Part shown: positions 26,159 to 36,699 of the stretch, one piece after another
How positions within the stretch are numbered: position 1 is the stretch's first letter
How the letters are laid out: the number at the start of each line of letters is the position of its first letter
Assembly: GCF_900187615.1 (NCBI RefSeq)
Contig: NZ_FYDO01000011.1
Location: forward strand, 62,001-126,000
From: Pseudomonas sp. Irchel s3f7
Lineage (GTDB): Bacteria > Pseudomonadota > Gammaproteobacteria > Pseudomonadales > Pseudomonadaceae
Length of the DNA: 64,000 bases
Reading direction: 5' to 3'
The notes under the pieces: model-generated
What the model was told of the DNA's origin: nothing
Database searches by the model: none
The model's input: only the letters and a program-made list of their open reading frames with translations
Translations under genes and position numbers: made by a program

Positions 26159-28540
26159 TCACTTCCTTAACGTGGCGTCCAACCTTTTTTCGAGCGAGGT
26201 GAGGATGTTTTGCGTCGTGGTATTCACCTCATCGTCATTAAGAGTGCGCGATGGATGCTGCCAGGTCAAGCCAACTGCAAGGCTTTTTCTATCAGGATCA
26301 ATGCCTTTACCCTGATACACGTCAAATAGCCTTAGGTCTGTCAGCCATTCGCCTGCATTTTCACGGATTACGTCCAATACAGCCGAGGCTGCGACGTCTT
26401 TGTGCGCGATCAGTGCCAAGTCACGACGAACTTCAGGAAAGCGCGATAACTCGTGGAATTTAGGCATTTTGCCCGAGGCCACTTCCGCCAGAACCATCTC
26501 GAAAACAAACACTGGACGATCCAGACCCAGGGTTTTCGACAACTCAGGGTGAATTGCGCCGATGAAGCCAACCAGACGCCCGTCACGTTCGATGCGCGCG
26601 GTTTGACCCGGATGCAACGCTGGGTGTTTACCAGGCACGAAAGTGAATGCACCCAGCGCACCGGCGAAGCCCAGCACCGCTTCCACGTCAGCCTTGACGT
26701 CGAAGAAGTCGACGACATCGCGACCTTGCGCCCAGCCTTCCGGCAGGCGGCTGCCGCAAACGACACCGGCCAGCATCGGCTCTTGCTTCAAGCCCTCGAG
26801 CTGACCGACGAAGCGCAGACCGCTCTCGAACAGACGAACGCGATCCTGCTGACGGTTCAGGTTGTGCTGAAGCGCCTTGACCAGACCAGGCCACAGCGAC
26901 GAACGCATGGCAGCCATGTCGTTGGAAATCGGGTTAGCCAACAACAGCGGTTCAACACCCGGGTTAAACAATTCGAACTGTTTCGGATCGATGAAGCTGT
27001 AGGTGATCGCTTCCTGATAACCACGAGCAACCAGCAGACGACGCAGTTCCGGCAAGTCGCTACGGGCTTCCGCCTTGGCTTGCGGCGCCAGACGCGCTTG
27101 CGGATAACGAACCGGCAAGCGGTTATAACCATAAAGACGCGCCAACTCTTCGATCAGGTCGACTTCCAGGCTGATATCGAAGCGATGGCTTGGCACTTCT
27201 ACGCGCCACTGCCCTGCCCCGTCAGCGGTAATGGTCAGGCCCAAAGCGCTGAGCAGACGCTCAACTTCAGCCGAGTCCATTTCCATGCCCAGCATCTGGG
27301 TGATGCGTTGAGCCCGCAGGGTAATCGGGGCGATCGACGGCAGGTGCTGCTCACTCACGGTTTCGATGATCGGGCCGGCTTCGCCACCGGTGATTTCCAG
27401 CAGCAGGCCAGTGGCGCGCTCCATGGCTTCACGGGCGAGCTGCCAGTCCACGCCACGCTCGTAGCGGTGCGATGCATCGGTGTGCAGGCCATAGGAACGG
27501 GCCTTGCCAGCGACGGCGATCTGATCGAAGAACGCGCTTTCCAGGAAGATATCGCGAGTGGTCGCGGTGTTGACGCCGCTATGCTCGCCCCCCATGACGC
27601 CGGCAATTGCCAGTGCGCGGGTGTGGTCGGCGATCACCAGCGTATCGCTACGCAGGCTAACTTCCTGACCGTCAAGCAGTACCAGCTTCTCGCCTTCTTC
27701 AGCCATGCGCACACGAATGCCGCCATTGATTTCGGCCAGATCGAAAGCGTGCAGCGGTTGACCCAACTCCAGCATCACGTAGTTGGTGATATCGACGGCG
27801 GCGTCGATGCTGCGCACGTCAGCACGGCGCAGACGCTCGACCATCCACAGCGGTGTAGGCTTTGACAGGTCGACGTTACGGATCATACGACCCAGGTAAC
27901 GCGGGCAGGCCGCCGGCGCCAGCACCTCAACCGATCGCACTTCGTCATGGACCGCTGGAACGCTTGCAACCACCGGACGAGTGACTTGAGCGGCATACAG
28001 CGCGCCAACTTCACGGGCCAGACCCGCCAGAGACAGGCAGTCACCGCGGTTCGGGGTCAGGTCGACCTCGATGCTGGCGTCTTCCAGGTTCAGGTATTCA
28101 CGAATGTCCTGACCCACCGGCGCATCTGCCGGCAGCTCCATCAGACCATCGTTACCTTCGCCCACTTGCAGCTCGGCTTGCGAGCACAGCATGCCGTTGG
28201 ACTCAACGCCCCGCAGCTTGGCTTTCTTGATCTTGAAGTCGCCCGGCAATTCGGCGCCGATGGTGGCGAACGGGATCTTCAGGCCCGGGCGCACGTTGGG
28301 TGCACCGCATACAACCTGGAAGGTCTCCGAACCGTTGCTGACCTGGCAAACGCGCAGCTTGTCGGCGTCCGGGTGCTGTTCGGTACTAAGCACCTCGCCC
28401 ACGATCACGCCACTGAAAACACCGGCGGCCGGCGTTACGCTATCGACCTCAAGACCGGCCATCGACAGACGAGCAACCAGCTCGTCGCGACTTACCTGCG
28501 GGCTAACCCAGCCACGCAGCCATTGTTCACTGAATTTCAT
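26159..28540 (-). CDS. pheT: Phenylalanine-tRNA ligase beta subunit
   Basis: 793 residues, the expected size. The N-terminus is MKFSEQWLRGWV, followed by the EMAP/tRNA-binding domain (residues 40-150), B3/B4 editing domain with the DxTPNRGDC segment, B5 domain, and a C-terminal anticodon-binding FDX-ACB domain near residues 700-793 (starting around FPEVRRDLAL). It forms the alpha2beta2 enzyme with PheS, charges tRNA-Phe and edits Tyr-tRNA-Phe. It lies 26 bp after pheS. A GGAGAG ribosome site precedes the ATG. Confidence 0.98.
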   Translation of the reverse strand: MKFSEQWLRGWVSPQVSRDELVARLSMAGLEVDSVTPAAGVFSGVIVGEVLSTEQHPDADKLRVCQVSNGSETFQVVCGAPNVRPGLKIPFATIGAELPGDFKIKKAKLRGVESNGMLCSQAELQVGEGNDGLMELPADAPVGQDIREYLNLEDASIEVDLTPNRGDCLSLAGLAREVGALYAAQVTRPVVASVPAVHDEVRSVEVLAPAACPRYLGRMIRNVDLSKPTPLWMVERLRRADVRSIDAAVDITNYVMLELGQPLHAFDLAEINGGIRVRMAEEGEKLVLLDGQEVSLRSDTLVIADHTRALAIAGVMGGEHSGVNTATTRDIFLESAFFDQIAVAGKARSYGLHTDASHRYERGVDWQLAREAMERATGLLLEITGGEAGPIIETVSEQHLPSIAPITLRAQRITQMLGMEMDSAEVERLLSALGLTITADGAGQWRVEVPSHRFDISLEVDLIEELARLYGYNRLPVRYPQARLAPQAKAEARSDLPELRRLLVARGYQEAITYSFIDPKQFELFNPGVEPLLLANPISNDMAAMRSSLWPGLVKALQHNLNRQQDRVRLFESGLRFVGQLEGLKQEPMLAGVVCGSRLPEGWAQGRDVVDFFDVKADVEAVLGFAGALGAFTFVPGKHPALHPGQTARIERDGRLVGFIGAIHPELSKTLGLDRPVFVFEMVLAEVASGKMPKFHELSRFPEVRRDLALIAHKDVAASAVLDVIRENAGEWLTDLRLFDVYQGKGIDPDRKSLAVGLTWQHPSRTLNDDEVNTTTQNILTSLEKRLDATLRK

Positions 28541-28566
28541 CCTGCTCTCCTAAGAATTCGTTACGA

Positions 28567-29637
<1,071 letters not shown>

Positions 29638-29692
29638 ATGACGTTTAACACCTGACCCCACAGATGCGAGGCCGGGTGACTGTCGGGGGTAC

Positions 29693-30049
29693 TTAAGCCA
29701 AGGTGGCTTTAGCTTTCTCGACAATCGCAGCAAACGCCGCTTTTTCGTTCACTGCCAGATCAGCCAGAACCTTACGGTCGATCTCGATGGACGCTTTTTT
29801 CAGGCCGGCGATGAAACGGCTGTAGGACAGACCGTTGATACGAGCACCAGCGTTGATACGAGCGATCCACAGAGCGCGGAACTGACGTTTTTTCTGACGA
29901 CGGTCACGGTAGGCGTATTGGCCTGCCTTGATTACCGCTTGCTTGGCAACACGGAATACGCGGGAGCGTGCGCCGTAGTAGCCTTTAGCAAGTTTCAGAA
30001 TTTTTTTGTGACGCTTACGGGCAATGACGCCACGCTTTACACGAGCCAT
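29693..30049 (-). CDS. rplT: Large-subunit ribosomal protein L20
   Basis: 118 residues, the normal length, beginning [19 protein letters not shown]. The basic, helical N-terminal tail (residues 1-60) threads into 23S rRNA and is needed early in 50S assembly; the globular part includes [10 protein letters not shown]. It follows rpmI by 28 bp in the infC-rpmI-rplT operon. In E. coli L20 represses rpmI-rplT translation by binding its leader mRNA; whether that control works here is not visible. Confidence 0.98.
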   Translation of the reverse strand: MARVKRGVIARKRHKKILKLAKGYYGARSRVFRVAKQAVIKAGQYAYRDRRQKKRQFRALWIARINAGARINGLSYSRFIAGLKKASIEIDRKVLADLAVNEKAAFAAIVEKAKATLA

Positions 30050-30077
30050 GAGTTACTTCCTCTATTCTTGACTAAAA

Positions 30078-30272
30078 TTAACGAAGGCGCAGCATGCGCT
30101 CGACTTTTGCCACGTCAGACGGATGCAGCAAGCTGCTACCGCGCAGTTGACGCTTACGCTTGGTCGACATTTTGGTCAGGATGTGGCTCTTGAAAGCGTG
30201 CTTGTGCTTGATACCGTTAGCAGTTTTCAGAAACCGCTTAGCAGCACCACTTTTGGTCTTCATTTTTGGCAT
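30078..30272 (-). CDS. rpmI: Large-subunit ribosomal protein L35
   Basis: 64 residues, typical length, starting [17 protein letters not shown] and ending with VERMLRLR. The protein is strongly basic and belongs to the 50S subunit. It sits between infC and rplT with 60 bp upstream and 28 bp downstream, the standard order. The infC-rpmI gap is where autoregulatory mRNA structures lie in enterics. Confidence 0.98.
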   Translation of the reverse strand: MPKMKTKSGAAKRFLKTANGIKHKHAFKSHILTKMSTKRKRQLRGSSLLHPSDVAKVERMLRLR

Positions 30273-30332
30273 GTTCGGATACTCCGCATTCAGTTGATAA
30301 ACATAATCAGAAGGCCTGCCGTGCCCTGTTGA

Positions 30333-30884
30333 TTACTTCTTCTTTTTCGGGGCGATGACCATAATCAGTTGGCGTCCTTCCATCTTAGGATGCTGTTCGA
30401 CCGAACCGTACTCGAGCAAGTCACCTTCAACTCGCTTGAGGAGTTCCATCCCCAGCTCCTGGTGGGCCATCTCACGGCCGCGGAATCGCAAGGATACCTT
30501 GGCCCTGTCCCCATCACTCAGGAAACGTACCAGGTTGCGCAGTTTTACCTGGTAATCCCCTTCCTCCGTCCCTGGACGAAACTTGATTTCTTTAACCTGA
30601 ATCTGCTTCTGGTTTTTCTTGGCCGCAGCAATCTGCTTCTTCTTTTCGAAGATCGATTTGCCGTAGTCCATCAGTTTGCAAACAGGGGGTACTGCATCGG
30701 CGGAAATTTCCACCAGATCCAGCTTGGCCTCTTCAGCCTTAAGAAGCGCGTCTTCAATTGACACAATCCCAAGCTGTTCACCTTCAGCCCCAATTAACCG
30801 AACCTCGCGTGCCGAGATATTCTCGTTGATCGGGGCTTTCGGTGCAGCTCGTTTATCTTGTCTCATTTCACGCTTAATAATAAT
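30333..30884 (-). CDS. infC: Translation initiation factor IF-3, ATT start codon
   Basis: The C-terminus, with [15 protein letters not shown], and segments such as [18 protein letters not shown] and [18 protein letters not shown] core identify IF-3. It binds 30S, blocks 50S joining and checks the start codon. The first ATG (30866) would leave off conserved residues IIKRE; upstream are three ATT codons (30884, 30881, 30878) after the sequence GGAG. IF-3 genes use a rare ATT or ATA start that allows IF-3 to repress its own translation, so I place the start at ATT 30884, giving 183 residues. That ATT overlaps the thrS TAA by one base. Either of the next two ATT codons could be used instead. Confidence 0.92.
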   Translation of the reverse strand: MIIKREMRQDKRAAPKAPINENISAREVRLIGAEGEQLGIVSIEDALLKAEEAKLDLVEISADAVPPVCKLMDYGKSIFEKKKQIAAAKKNQKQIQVKEIKFRPGTEEGDYQVKLRNLVRFLSDGDRAKVSLRFRGREMAHQELGMELLKRVEGDLLEYGSVEQHPKMEGRQLIMVIAPKKKK

Positions 30885-32806
30885 TACTCCGAATCTGGGC
30901 GACCACGCCGGGAAACCGCTTGCGCGAGAAACTCAGCGAACTGGGCGACGGGCATCGAGCCCAGGTCAGCACCTTCACGAGTACGCACAGCGACAGTCTG
31001 CATCTCGACTTCCCGATCTCCGATAACCAAGAGATAAGGAACCTTGAGCAAAGTATGCTCGCGGATTTTAAAGCCGATCTTTTCATTTCTCAAGTCAGAC
31101 TTGGCACGAAATCCGCTTTCGTTGAGAGTTTTTTCAACTTCGGCGGCAAAATCTGCCTGTTTATCAGTGATGTTCATGATCACTGCCTGGGTCGGAGCCA
31201 GCCACGCGGGGAATGCCCCTTCGTAGTGCTCGATCAGGATTCCGACGAAACGTTCGAAGGAGCCCAGGATCGCCCGGTGCAACATTACCGGGTGCTTGCG
31301 ACTGTTGTCTTCGGAGACGTATTCGGCTCCCAAACGGACAGGCAGGTTAAAATCGAGCTGCAGAGTACCACACTGCCAGACACGGCCAAGGCAATCTTTC
31401 AGCGAGAACTCGATTTTCGGACCGTAGAATGCACCTTCACCTGGCTGCAGATCGTACGGCAGGCCCGCACTATCAAGGGCTGCGGCCAATGCAGCTTCGG
31501 CGCGATCCCACAGCTCGTCGGAACCGACGCGTTTTTCCGGACGAGTGGACAGCTTCATCTCGACATCTTTAAAGCCGAAATCGGCGTAGACGTCCATGGT
31601 CAGCTTGATAAACGCAGCGGATTCAGCCTGCATCTGCTCTTCAGTGCAGAAGATGTGAGCGTCATCCTGAGTGAATGCACGGACGCGCATGATGCCGTGC
31701 AATGCACCCGACGGCTCGTTACGGTGGCATGCGCCGAATTCGGCCAGACGCATCGGCAACTCGCGGTAGCTTTTCAGACCTTGATTGAACACCTGCACGT
31801 GGCAAGGGCAGTTCATTGGCTTGATGGCGTAGTCGCGGTTTTCCGACTGGGTGGTGAACATGTTGTCGGCGTAGTTGGCCCAGTGCCCGGATTTCTCCCA
31901 CAGGCTGCGGTCAACGACCTGAGGTGTCTTGATCTCAAGGTAACCGTTGTCGCGCTGAACCTTGCGCATGTACTGCTCAAGTACTTGGTACAGAGTCCAG
32001 CCATTCGGGTGCCAGAACACCATGCCCGGCGACTCTTCCTGGGTGTGGAACAGGCCCAGGCGCTTGCCGATCTTGCGGTGATCGCGCTTTTCAGCTTCTT
32101 CGATACGCTGAATGTACGCAGCCAGTTGTTTCTTGTCGGCCCATGCGGTGCCGTAAACGCGCTGCAATTGCTCGTTCTTGGCATCGCCACGCCAGTAGGC
32201 GCCGGACAACTTGGTCAACTTGAAGGATTTCAGGAAGCGGGTGTTCGGCACGTGCGGACCGCGGCACATGTCGACGTATTCTTCGTGATAATACAGGCCC
32301 ATAGCCTGCTCGTTCGGCATGTCTTCGACCAGGCGCAACTTGTAGTCTTCGCCTCGGGCCTTGAACACTTCAATCACTTCGGCACGCGGAGTGACTTTTT
32401 TGATCACGTCGTAATCTTTCTCGATCAGCTGCTGCATGCGCTGTTCGATAGCGGCCAGGTCGTCCGGAGTGAAAGGACGCTCAAAGGCGATGTCGTAATA
32501 GAAGCCTTCATCAATGACCGGACCAATAACCATCTTGGCCGTCGGATACAGTTGTTTGACTGCGTGACCGACCAGGTGGGCGCAAGAGTGGCGGATGATC
32601 TCCAACCCCTCTTCATCCTTGGGCGTGATGATTTGCAGCGTGGCGTCGCTGTTGATGATGTCGCTGGCATCGACCAGTTTGCCATCGACCTTGCCTGCTA
32701 CAGTGGCCTTGGCCAGGCCGGCACCAATGGATGCGGCGACCTCGGCTACGGAAACCGGATGATCGAATGAACGTTGACTGCCGTCGGGAAGAGTAATAGT
32801 TGGCAT
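30884..32806 (-). CDS. thrS: Threonine-tRNA ligase
   Basis: 640 residues from the ATG at 32806 ([10 protein letters not shown]), preceded by GGAGG; an upstream ATG at 32839 is less likely. Domains in order are TGS (1-62), the editing domain with [13 protein letters not shown], the class II catalytic core (about 245-535) with [10 protein letters not shown] (zinc Cys) and RHEPSG-like motif 2 ([12 protein letters not shown]), and an anticodon-binding domain to the end. It charges tRNA-Thr. It heads the thrS-infC-rpmI-rplT operon. In E. coli ThrRS represses its own mRNA; the 5' leader here lies right of 32806. Confidence 0.98.
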   Translation of the reverse strand: MPTITLPDGSQRSFDHPVSVAEVAASIGAGLAKATVAGKVDGKLVDASDIINSDATLQIITPKDEEGLEIIRHSCAHLVGHAVKQLYPTAKMVIGPVIDEGFYYDIAFERPFTPDDLAAIEQRMQQLIEKDYDVIKKVTPRAEVIEVFKARGEDYKLRLVEDMPNEQAMGLYYHEEYVDMCRGPHVPNTRFLKSFKLTKLSGAYWRGDAKNEQLQRVYGTAWADKKQLAAYIQRIEEAEKRDHRKIGKRLGLFHTQEESPGMVFWHPNGWTLYQVLEQYMRKVQRDNGYLEIKTPQVVDRSLWEKSGHWANYADNMFTTQSENRDYAIKPMNCPCHVQVFNQGLKSYRELPMRLAEFGACHRNEPSGALHGIMRVRAFTQDDAHIFCTEEQMQAESAAFIKLTMDVYADFGFKDVEMKLSTRPEKRVGSDELWDRAEAALAAALDSAGLPYDLQPGEGAFYGPKIEFSLKDCLGRVWQCGTLQLDFNLPVRLGAEYVSEDNSRKHPVMLHRAILGSFERFVGILIEHYEGAFPAWLAPTQAVIMNITDKQADFAAEVEKTLNESGFRAKSDLRNEKIGFKIREHTLLKVPYLLVIGDREVEMQTVAVRTREGADLGSMPVAQFAEFLAQAVSRRGRPDSE

Positions 32807-33180
32807 GGCGCCTCCTCTCCTAGTGGTGACCCCTACCAAAGGTCACGTGGGTTGGGATGAGCCAGTACAAGATCCGATCCAGGCCATTCAATGACGAACG
32901 CCTGCCTTACAGCGGCAGGAGCCTTGCGGCCAACCGGAAACCGAACCAGAGTGACTGGGGTTCAAATCAGGGTTAATCGTGCTTTAGCCGCTGCCGGGAC
33001 TGAAGGTCAACCGGAGCCTGCAAACGCCCGAGCGACGCATGCTAGCACAGATGAACGGTTGCCACGGCGTGCAGGTTTTGTAGCTGGGTAAAATGGCTGT
33101 TTTTATGCCAGAGTGCTGAACTTGAAGTGCACTATCGCTCTCAGATAACAAGACATTTGACCCACAAGGAGTATCTCAGC
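32807..33180. promoter_or_regulatory. Divergent region between thrS and a secreted-protein gene
   Basis: 374 bp without a supported gene. It must hold the thrS promoter/leader (minus) and the promoter of the gene at 33181 (plus). I see no convincing sigma-70 box, riboswitch or repeat. A 66-codon frame at 32891 has no ribosome site and is rejected. Confidence 0.4.
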
Positions 33181-33483
33181 ATGCGTCTGAATCGTTTATT
33201 CGCAGTCGTCGCCCCCGTCATTCTCCTGCTGCCACTGGCCGCCCATGCAGAATGGCCGAAAGGCGAACGGGAGAAATACATGGCTCAGTGTGTTCCTGCC
33301 GCTGCCGAGAAGATTGGTACACCCGCAGCGAAATCCCACTGCGCCTGCGGTGCCGATGCGATCAAGTCGTACCCTGCCGCCGATATTCAGTCCCTGATGA
33401 ACAACACGGCCAGCGACACTTTGAAGCAGCAGGCACTGAGCAAAATTGCAGCCTGCAAGGCCACCAACAAAGAGCAAAAATAA
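33181..33483 (+). CDS. Small periplasmic protein, unknown function
   Basis: 100 residues from the ATG at 33181, which follows an AAGGAG ribosome site. A Sec signal peptide (MRLNRLFAVVAPVILLLPLAAHA) ends at AHA, leaving about 77 mature residues. These contain a CxC pair (SHCACGAD) plus two further Cys, suggesting two disulphides. Mature sequence is helical and charged. I do not recognise a named family, though similar small secreted proteins with four cysteines are common in Pseudomonas. A possible terminator follows at 33520. Confidence 0.75.
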   Translation: MRLNRLFAVVAPVILLLPLAAHAEWPKGEREKYMAQCVPAAAEKIGTPAAKSHCACGADAIKSYPAADIQSLMNNTASDTLKQQALSKIAACKATNKEQK

Positions 33484-33519
33484 GCTCGCCCTCGCGCTTT
33501 CAACCCCTGAAATACTGTT

Positions 33520-33578
33520 AAAAAGCTGCTGAAACAGGCCCTTTCGTACAATTTATTCAGGTTTTTCAGCTTTTTTTA
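33520..33578 (+). terminator. Possible terminator of the secreted-protein gene
   Basis: AAAAAGCTG pairs perfectly with CAGCTTTTT 38 bases on and runs into a T tract (TTTTTTTATC). The loop is long, with extra CTGAA pairing possible inside. Confidence 0.5.
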
Positions 33579-33775
33579 TCGCCTTAACTTTCGACTGAAA
33601 GCCTTATAGATCGGGGCTTTCAGCCGCCAAAGGACACAAAGAAAACACGACTGGTTGGCAAACAGTGCGTCCGGGGGGCTCCCAAAGCGAACATTTCGAC
33701 TATGATACTCGGGTGTGCCCAGTTGGCCTGAGCAGCACAGTACTACTGAAAATATATGTTTCTTGGAGATACACC

Positions 33776-33988
33776 ATGTCTAATCGCCAAACCGGCACCG
33801 TTAAATGGTTCAACGATGAAAAAGGCTTCGGCTTCATCACTCCTCAAGGTGGCGGTGACGACCTGTTCGTACACTTCAAAGCTATCGAAAGCGACGGTTT
33901 CAAAAGCCTGAAAGAAGGCCAGACTGTTTCCTTCGTGGCTGAGAAAGGCCAAAAGGGTATGCAAGCTGCTCAAGTTCGCCCAGAGTAA
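33776..33988 (+). CDS. CspA-family cold-shock protein
   Basis: 70 residues, the typical size, starting [23 protein letters not shown]1 (KGFGFI) and RNP2 (DLFVHF) are intact, so it binds single-stranded RNA and DNA as a chaperone. The ATG at 33776 follows CTTGGAG. About 290 bp separate it from the upstream gene, room for the long structured 5' leader that controls many csp mRNAs. A strong terminator follows. It resembles CspA/CapB of pseudomonads; which paralogue it is cannot be decided here. Confidence 0.95.
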   Translation: MSNRQTGTVKWFNDEKGFGFITPQGGGDDLFVHFKAIESDGFKSLKEGQTVSFVAEKGQKGMQAAQVRPE

Positions 33989-34002
33989 TTTCCAGGCGCA
34001 CT

Positions 34003-34034
34003 AAAAAAACCCCGTCCATGTGACGGGGTTTTTT
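34003..34034. terminator. Bidirectional terminator between csp and the I78 gene
   Basis: CCCCGTC/GACGGGG stem, 5-nt loop, T tract on both strands. It ends the csp transcript and can end the convergent gene. Confidence 0.9.
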
Positions 34035-34059
34035 ATGGATGAAACAAAAGCGTGAGTGG

Positions 34060-34380
34060 TCAGCCGCAGTTGACGCGGGTGACGACCCGATTGGCATCGG
34101 TGTTCAGATTCAGTCGATCGGAACGGTATTCCAGCGTCACCATATCGGTTGGCAAGAGGAACCGTGCATTTTGTGCCCCGGCGCGAGTACGCGCCTGCTC
34201 CAAAAGTTCTGGCGATGCCTTTTTGCCAATGGTGAATTCGGCAGCCTTTGCCTCACAACGGCTGTGACCCGTGTCAGTTGTCGTAGCAGTGCCTGCTGTC
34301 GACTCCGTGGAGGTAGTGTTGCAACCGGCCAGTGTGGCAGCGGCCAACAAAGCACCCAATGACGCGAGCTTCCAAGGCAT
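34060..34380 (-). CDS. I78-family peptidase inhibitor lipoprotein
   Basis: 106 residues. A lipoprotein signal (MPWKLASLGALLAAATLAGC) gives lipidation at the Cys of LAGC. The mature part has a Ser/Thr-rich linker and then the I78 inhibitor pattern: CEAKAAEFTIGKKAS, RTRAGAQNARFL and VVTRVNCG, with two Cys. I78 proteins are small canonical-loop inhibitors of serine peptidases such as subtilisin. It probably protects the cell envelope. The GGAGGC ribosome site is present before the ATG. It converges with the csp gene. Confidence 0.82.
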   Translation of the reverse strand: MPWKLASLGALLAAATLAGCNTTSTESTAGTATTTDTGHSRCEAKAAEFTIGKKASPELLEQARTRAGAQNARFLLPTDMVTLEYRSDRLNLNTDANRVVTRVNCG

Positions 34381-34545
34381 GAAGCCTCCTTATTCAATGA
34401 TTAAGCTGAGATCGTGCGACAACCAGGCTGGCGTTTGGTTTCACAAGGAGCACTGACACCGCGCCCCTGATCCGGACGAGCCGCGATTCTGCCTGAGTGC
34501 CGCCCTCCCCTTAACCATTCAATCGTGACTGAATATGAACGACGG

Positions 34546-34851
34546 TCAATAAACGTCAATGTAGTCGTACGCAGGATTTGGCCAGTTATCTTTCAACGCA
34601 TTGAAGATTTGCATGACCCAGACTTCATCGCTAGCTGCAACCAGCCCGACGTAGCCTGAACCCTTGGCCCACGTTTCGAGACGAAACAACAACCCGTCGA
34701 TATCGGTGCCGCCCACGACACCCGAGGAAATATAGGCAACCCCTCCCTTGGTGACCCGCAATTGGGTATGTTCATCGTCACTGGCACCTGCCAGCATCTG
34801 ACGCACAGCGTCAAGGGTCAGGCCATCTGGGGAGTTCAAATCGATCTGCAC
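34546..34851 (-). CDS. Hypothetical protein, about 100 residues
   Basis: 101 residues, soluble, starting MQIDLNSPDGLTLDAVRQML and ending NPAYDYIDVY. No motif or family that I recognise; no signal peptide. Composition is ordinary for the chromosome. It points away from the short gene to its right (34983), with which it shares a 130-bp divergent region. Confidence 0.65.
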   Translation of the reverse strand: MQIDLNSPDGLTLDAVRQMLAGASDDEHTQLRVTKGGVAYISSGVVGGTDIDGLLFRLETWAKGSGYVGLVAASDEVWVMQIFNALKDNWPNPAYDYIDVY

Positions 34852-34982
34852 GGCACGTTCCTTGAATTTTCGTCAAAGACCAAGTGTCGCATAGCGCTCC
34901 AATCATGCCTAAGTCGGAGTGCCAAACGCCCCGCAAAATGCTTAACTCGACGCTCAATCCCCCAGACTTCACGAGCGCCATC

Positions 34983-35195
34983 ATGACCACTGTAAGCATC
35001 GACGCCGACATCAAGGCCAAGTGGCAGGACGGCCACAGCTCATACAGCCCCGGCAGCACCGAAGAGCTGGCCATTATCGGTATCGATCTGTTGGTCAGGG
35101 ACCTGGGAGCCGACGCCGCCCAATCGTTTATCGAACAGGTTTTCGAAAAGCATCTGGCAGACCAACGGGCCGCAACGGATATCGGGCGGGGGTAA
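34983..35195 (+). CDS. Small hypothetical protein
   Basis: 70 residues from the ATG at 34983 (MTTVSIDADIKAKWQ). A longer frame starts at 34884, but its first 33 residues look non-protein-like. The body is amphipathic (ELAIIGIDLLVRDLGADAAQSF), soluble and acidic, and resembles small conserved Pseudomonas proteins without a role. The ribosome site is weak. It converges with the nucleoside hydrolase gene. Confidence 0.6.
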   Translation: MTTVSIDADIKAKWQDGHSSYSPGSTEELAIIGIDLLVRDLGADAAQSFIEQVFEKHLADQRAATDIGRG

Positions 35196-35229
35196 ACCCC
35201 GCAGGGCCAGCACCTGCGGGCGCTAAAAC

Positions 35230-36258
35230 CTATTTCAATCGCGCCAGGCGCTCGCTCAACAGATCGAAGAAGCCTTGAGCGTCTCCGCTTTCAACCCAGA
35301 AAGCGTTCTTCGGCGCCTTGAGTCCGTCATACCAGTCAACGATGGTTTGACCGAACGTCGGCCCCTCGCGACTATCGATCACCACATTGACCGAGCGACC
35401 GCTGAACAACTCGGGCTTGAGCAGGTAGGCGACGACCGTGGCATCGTGCACCGGACCACCCGGAATGCCGTAATGCTCCATATCACCCTTGACGTATTCA
35501 TTGAGAATGTCGCTCACGAGCTTGCTGGCCTTATTGTTCAGGACGGCTATTTGCTGCAGTCGCGATTCGCTGGTGAGAATCTTGTGGGTCACGTCCAGCG
35601 GCAGGTAGGTCAGTTTCACGCCACTTTTGAGTACCACTTCGGCAGCCTGCGGGTCGGCGAACAGGTTGAACTCCGCCACGGGCGTGATATTGCCACCATT
35701 GAAGTGTGCACCACCCATGATCACCACTTCCTTGATGCCCTGGACGATTTCAGGTTCCTGGATCAACGCCAGGGCCAGGTTGGTCTGCGGGCCCAGCATG
35801 GCAATGGTGATGCTATGGGGCTTGGCCGCCTTCAGGGTCTCGATCAGATAAGCCACCGCGCTGCCCTGGGCCAAGCCCTTTTTCGGCTCATGCACGGTGA
35901 CACCCGACAGACCTTCCTTGCCATGGATGTCCTCGGCGTAGATCGGTGTGCGCATCAGCGGTTTCGGCGCGCCCGCATAAACAGGCACCTCTTCCCGCCC
36001 GGCCCACTCCCGGGCGAGCCGTGCATTGCGCGAGGTTTTATCCAGACGAACATTGCCTGCAACAGTGGTCAACGCACGAACATTCAGTTCATCCGGCGAA
36101 GCCAGCGCAAACAGCAAGGCGACCACGTCATCGGCCCCCGGATCGGTGTCGATGATCAGGTCGATTTTTTCCGCCGACTGGGCGTTTGTTGCAGCAATAA
36201 CGGACAAAAGCAGCAGACTCCGGAACAAATGGTGCAGTTTCTTAGCATAGCGGTACAT
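35230..36258 (-). CDS. Exported inosine/uridine-preferring nucleoside hydrolase
   Basis: 342 residues from the ATG at 36258, six bases after AAGGAG; an ATG at 36276 is upstream. A signal peptide runs through about residue 28 (LLLLSVIAATNAQSA). The mature enzyme begins with the calcium-binding signature DTDPGADD and continues with TTVAGNVRLD, GPQTNLALAL and a C-terminal HDATVVAYLL region. It hydrolyses ribonucleosides to base and ribose. It is the last gene of the rbs cluster, 36 bp after rbsD, so ribose released outside the inner membrane can be taken up by RbsABC. The link to ribose use is inferred from order. Confidence 0.9.
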   Translation of the reverse strand: MYRYAKKLHHLFRSLLLLSVIAATNAQSAEKIDLIIDTDPGADDVVALLFALASPDELNVRALTTVAGNVRLDKTSRNARLAREWAGREEVPVYAGAPKPLMRTPIYAEDIHGKEGLSGVTVHEPKKGLAQGSAVAYLIETLKAAKPHSITIAMLGPQTNLALALIQEPEIVQGIKEVVIMGGAHFNGGNITPVAEFNLFADPQAAEVVLKSGVKLTYLPLDVTHKILTSESRLQQIAVLNNKASKLVSDILNEYVKGDMEHYGIPGGPVHDATVVAYLLKPELFSGRSVNVVIDSREGPTFGQTIVDWYDGLKAPKNAFWVESGDAQGFFDLLSERLARLK

Positions 36259-36294
36259 GGCGCACTCCTTGTGCATTGGAAAATCAAAAGCGAT

Positions 36295-36699
36295 TCAGAA
36301 CGTTACTCCGGCAATCAGAGCAATATTGCAGTACGGCTGACATTCACCGGTCCGAACAATCGCCCTCGCCTGGCGACTGAGGGCTTTGAACTGCTCATGA
36401 CTGAGCCACTCCCGCTGGCCCAGCGCCCCTTCAGCGCTCAGCTCATCAAGCACAGCCAGCGCTGACGGTTTTTTCTCGAGAATCTCCTGCGCCAGTACAT
36501 GCCTTTCGACCTGCATTTCGCTGAGCACAACCTTCAAGGTGCTGACAAAATCCGGAATACCCTGGGTCAAGGCCAGGTCGATCAGCTCCACACCCGGCGG
36601 CACCGGCAAACCGGCGTCAGCGATTATCACGATGTCGCCATGCCCCAATGACGCGATCAGCCGCGACAGCGCAACGTTCAACAGCGGTGTCTTTTTCAT
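36295..36699 (-). CDS. rbsD: D-ribose pyranase
   Basis: 134 residues, normal size, beginning [22 protein letters not shown] with the catalytic His in LGHGD and an Asp in IADAGLPVP. The C-terminal [10 protein letters not shown] is typical. RbsD converts beta-pyranose to beta-furanose ribose so that ribokinase can use it. The start overlaps the rbsK stop by ATGA, as expected for consecutive steps. Confidence 0.96.
   Translation of the reverse strand: MKKTPLLNVALSRLIASLGHGDIVIIADAGLPVPPGVELIDLALTQGIPDFVSTLKVVLSEMQVERHVLAQEILEKKPSALAVLDELSAEGALGQREWLSHEQFKALSRQARAIVRTGECQPYCNIALIAGVTF

Noticed and set aside
32891..33091. 66-codon ORF in the thrS upstream region
   Set aside because: No ribosome site and out of step with neighbours.
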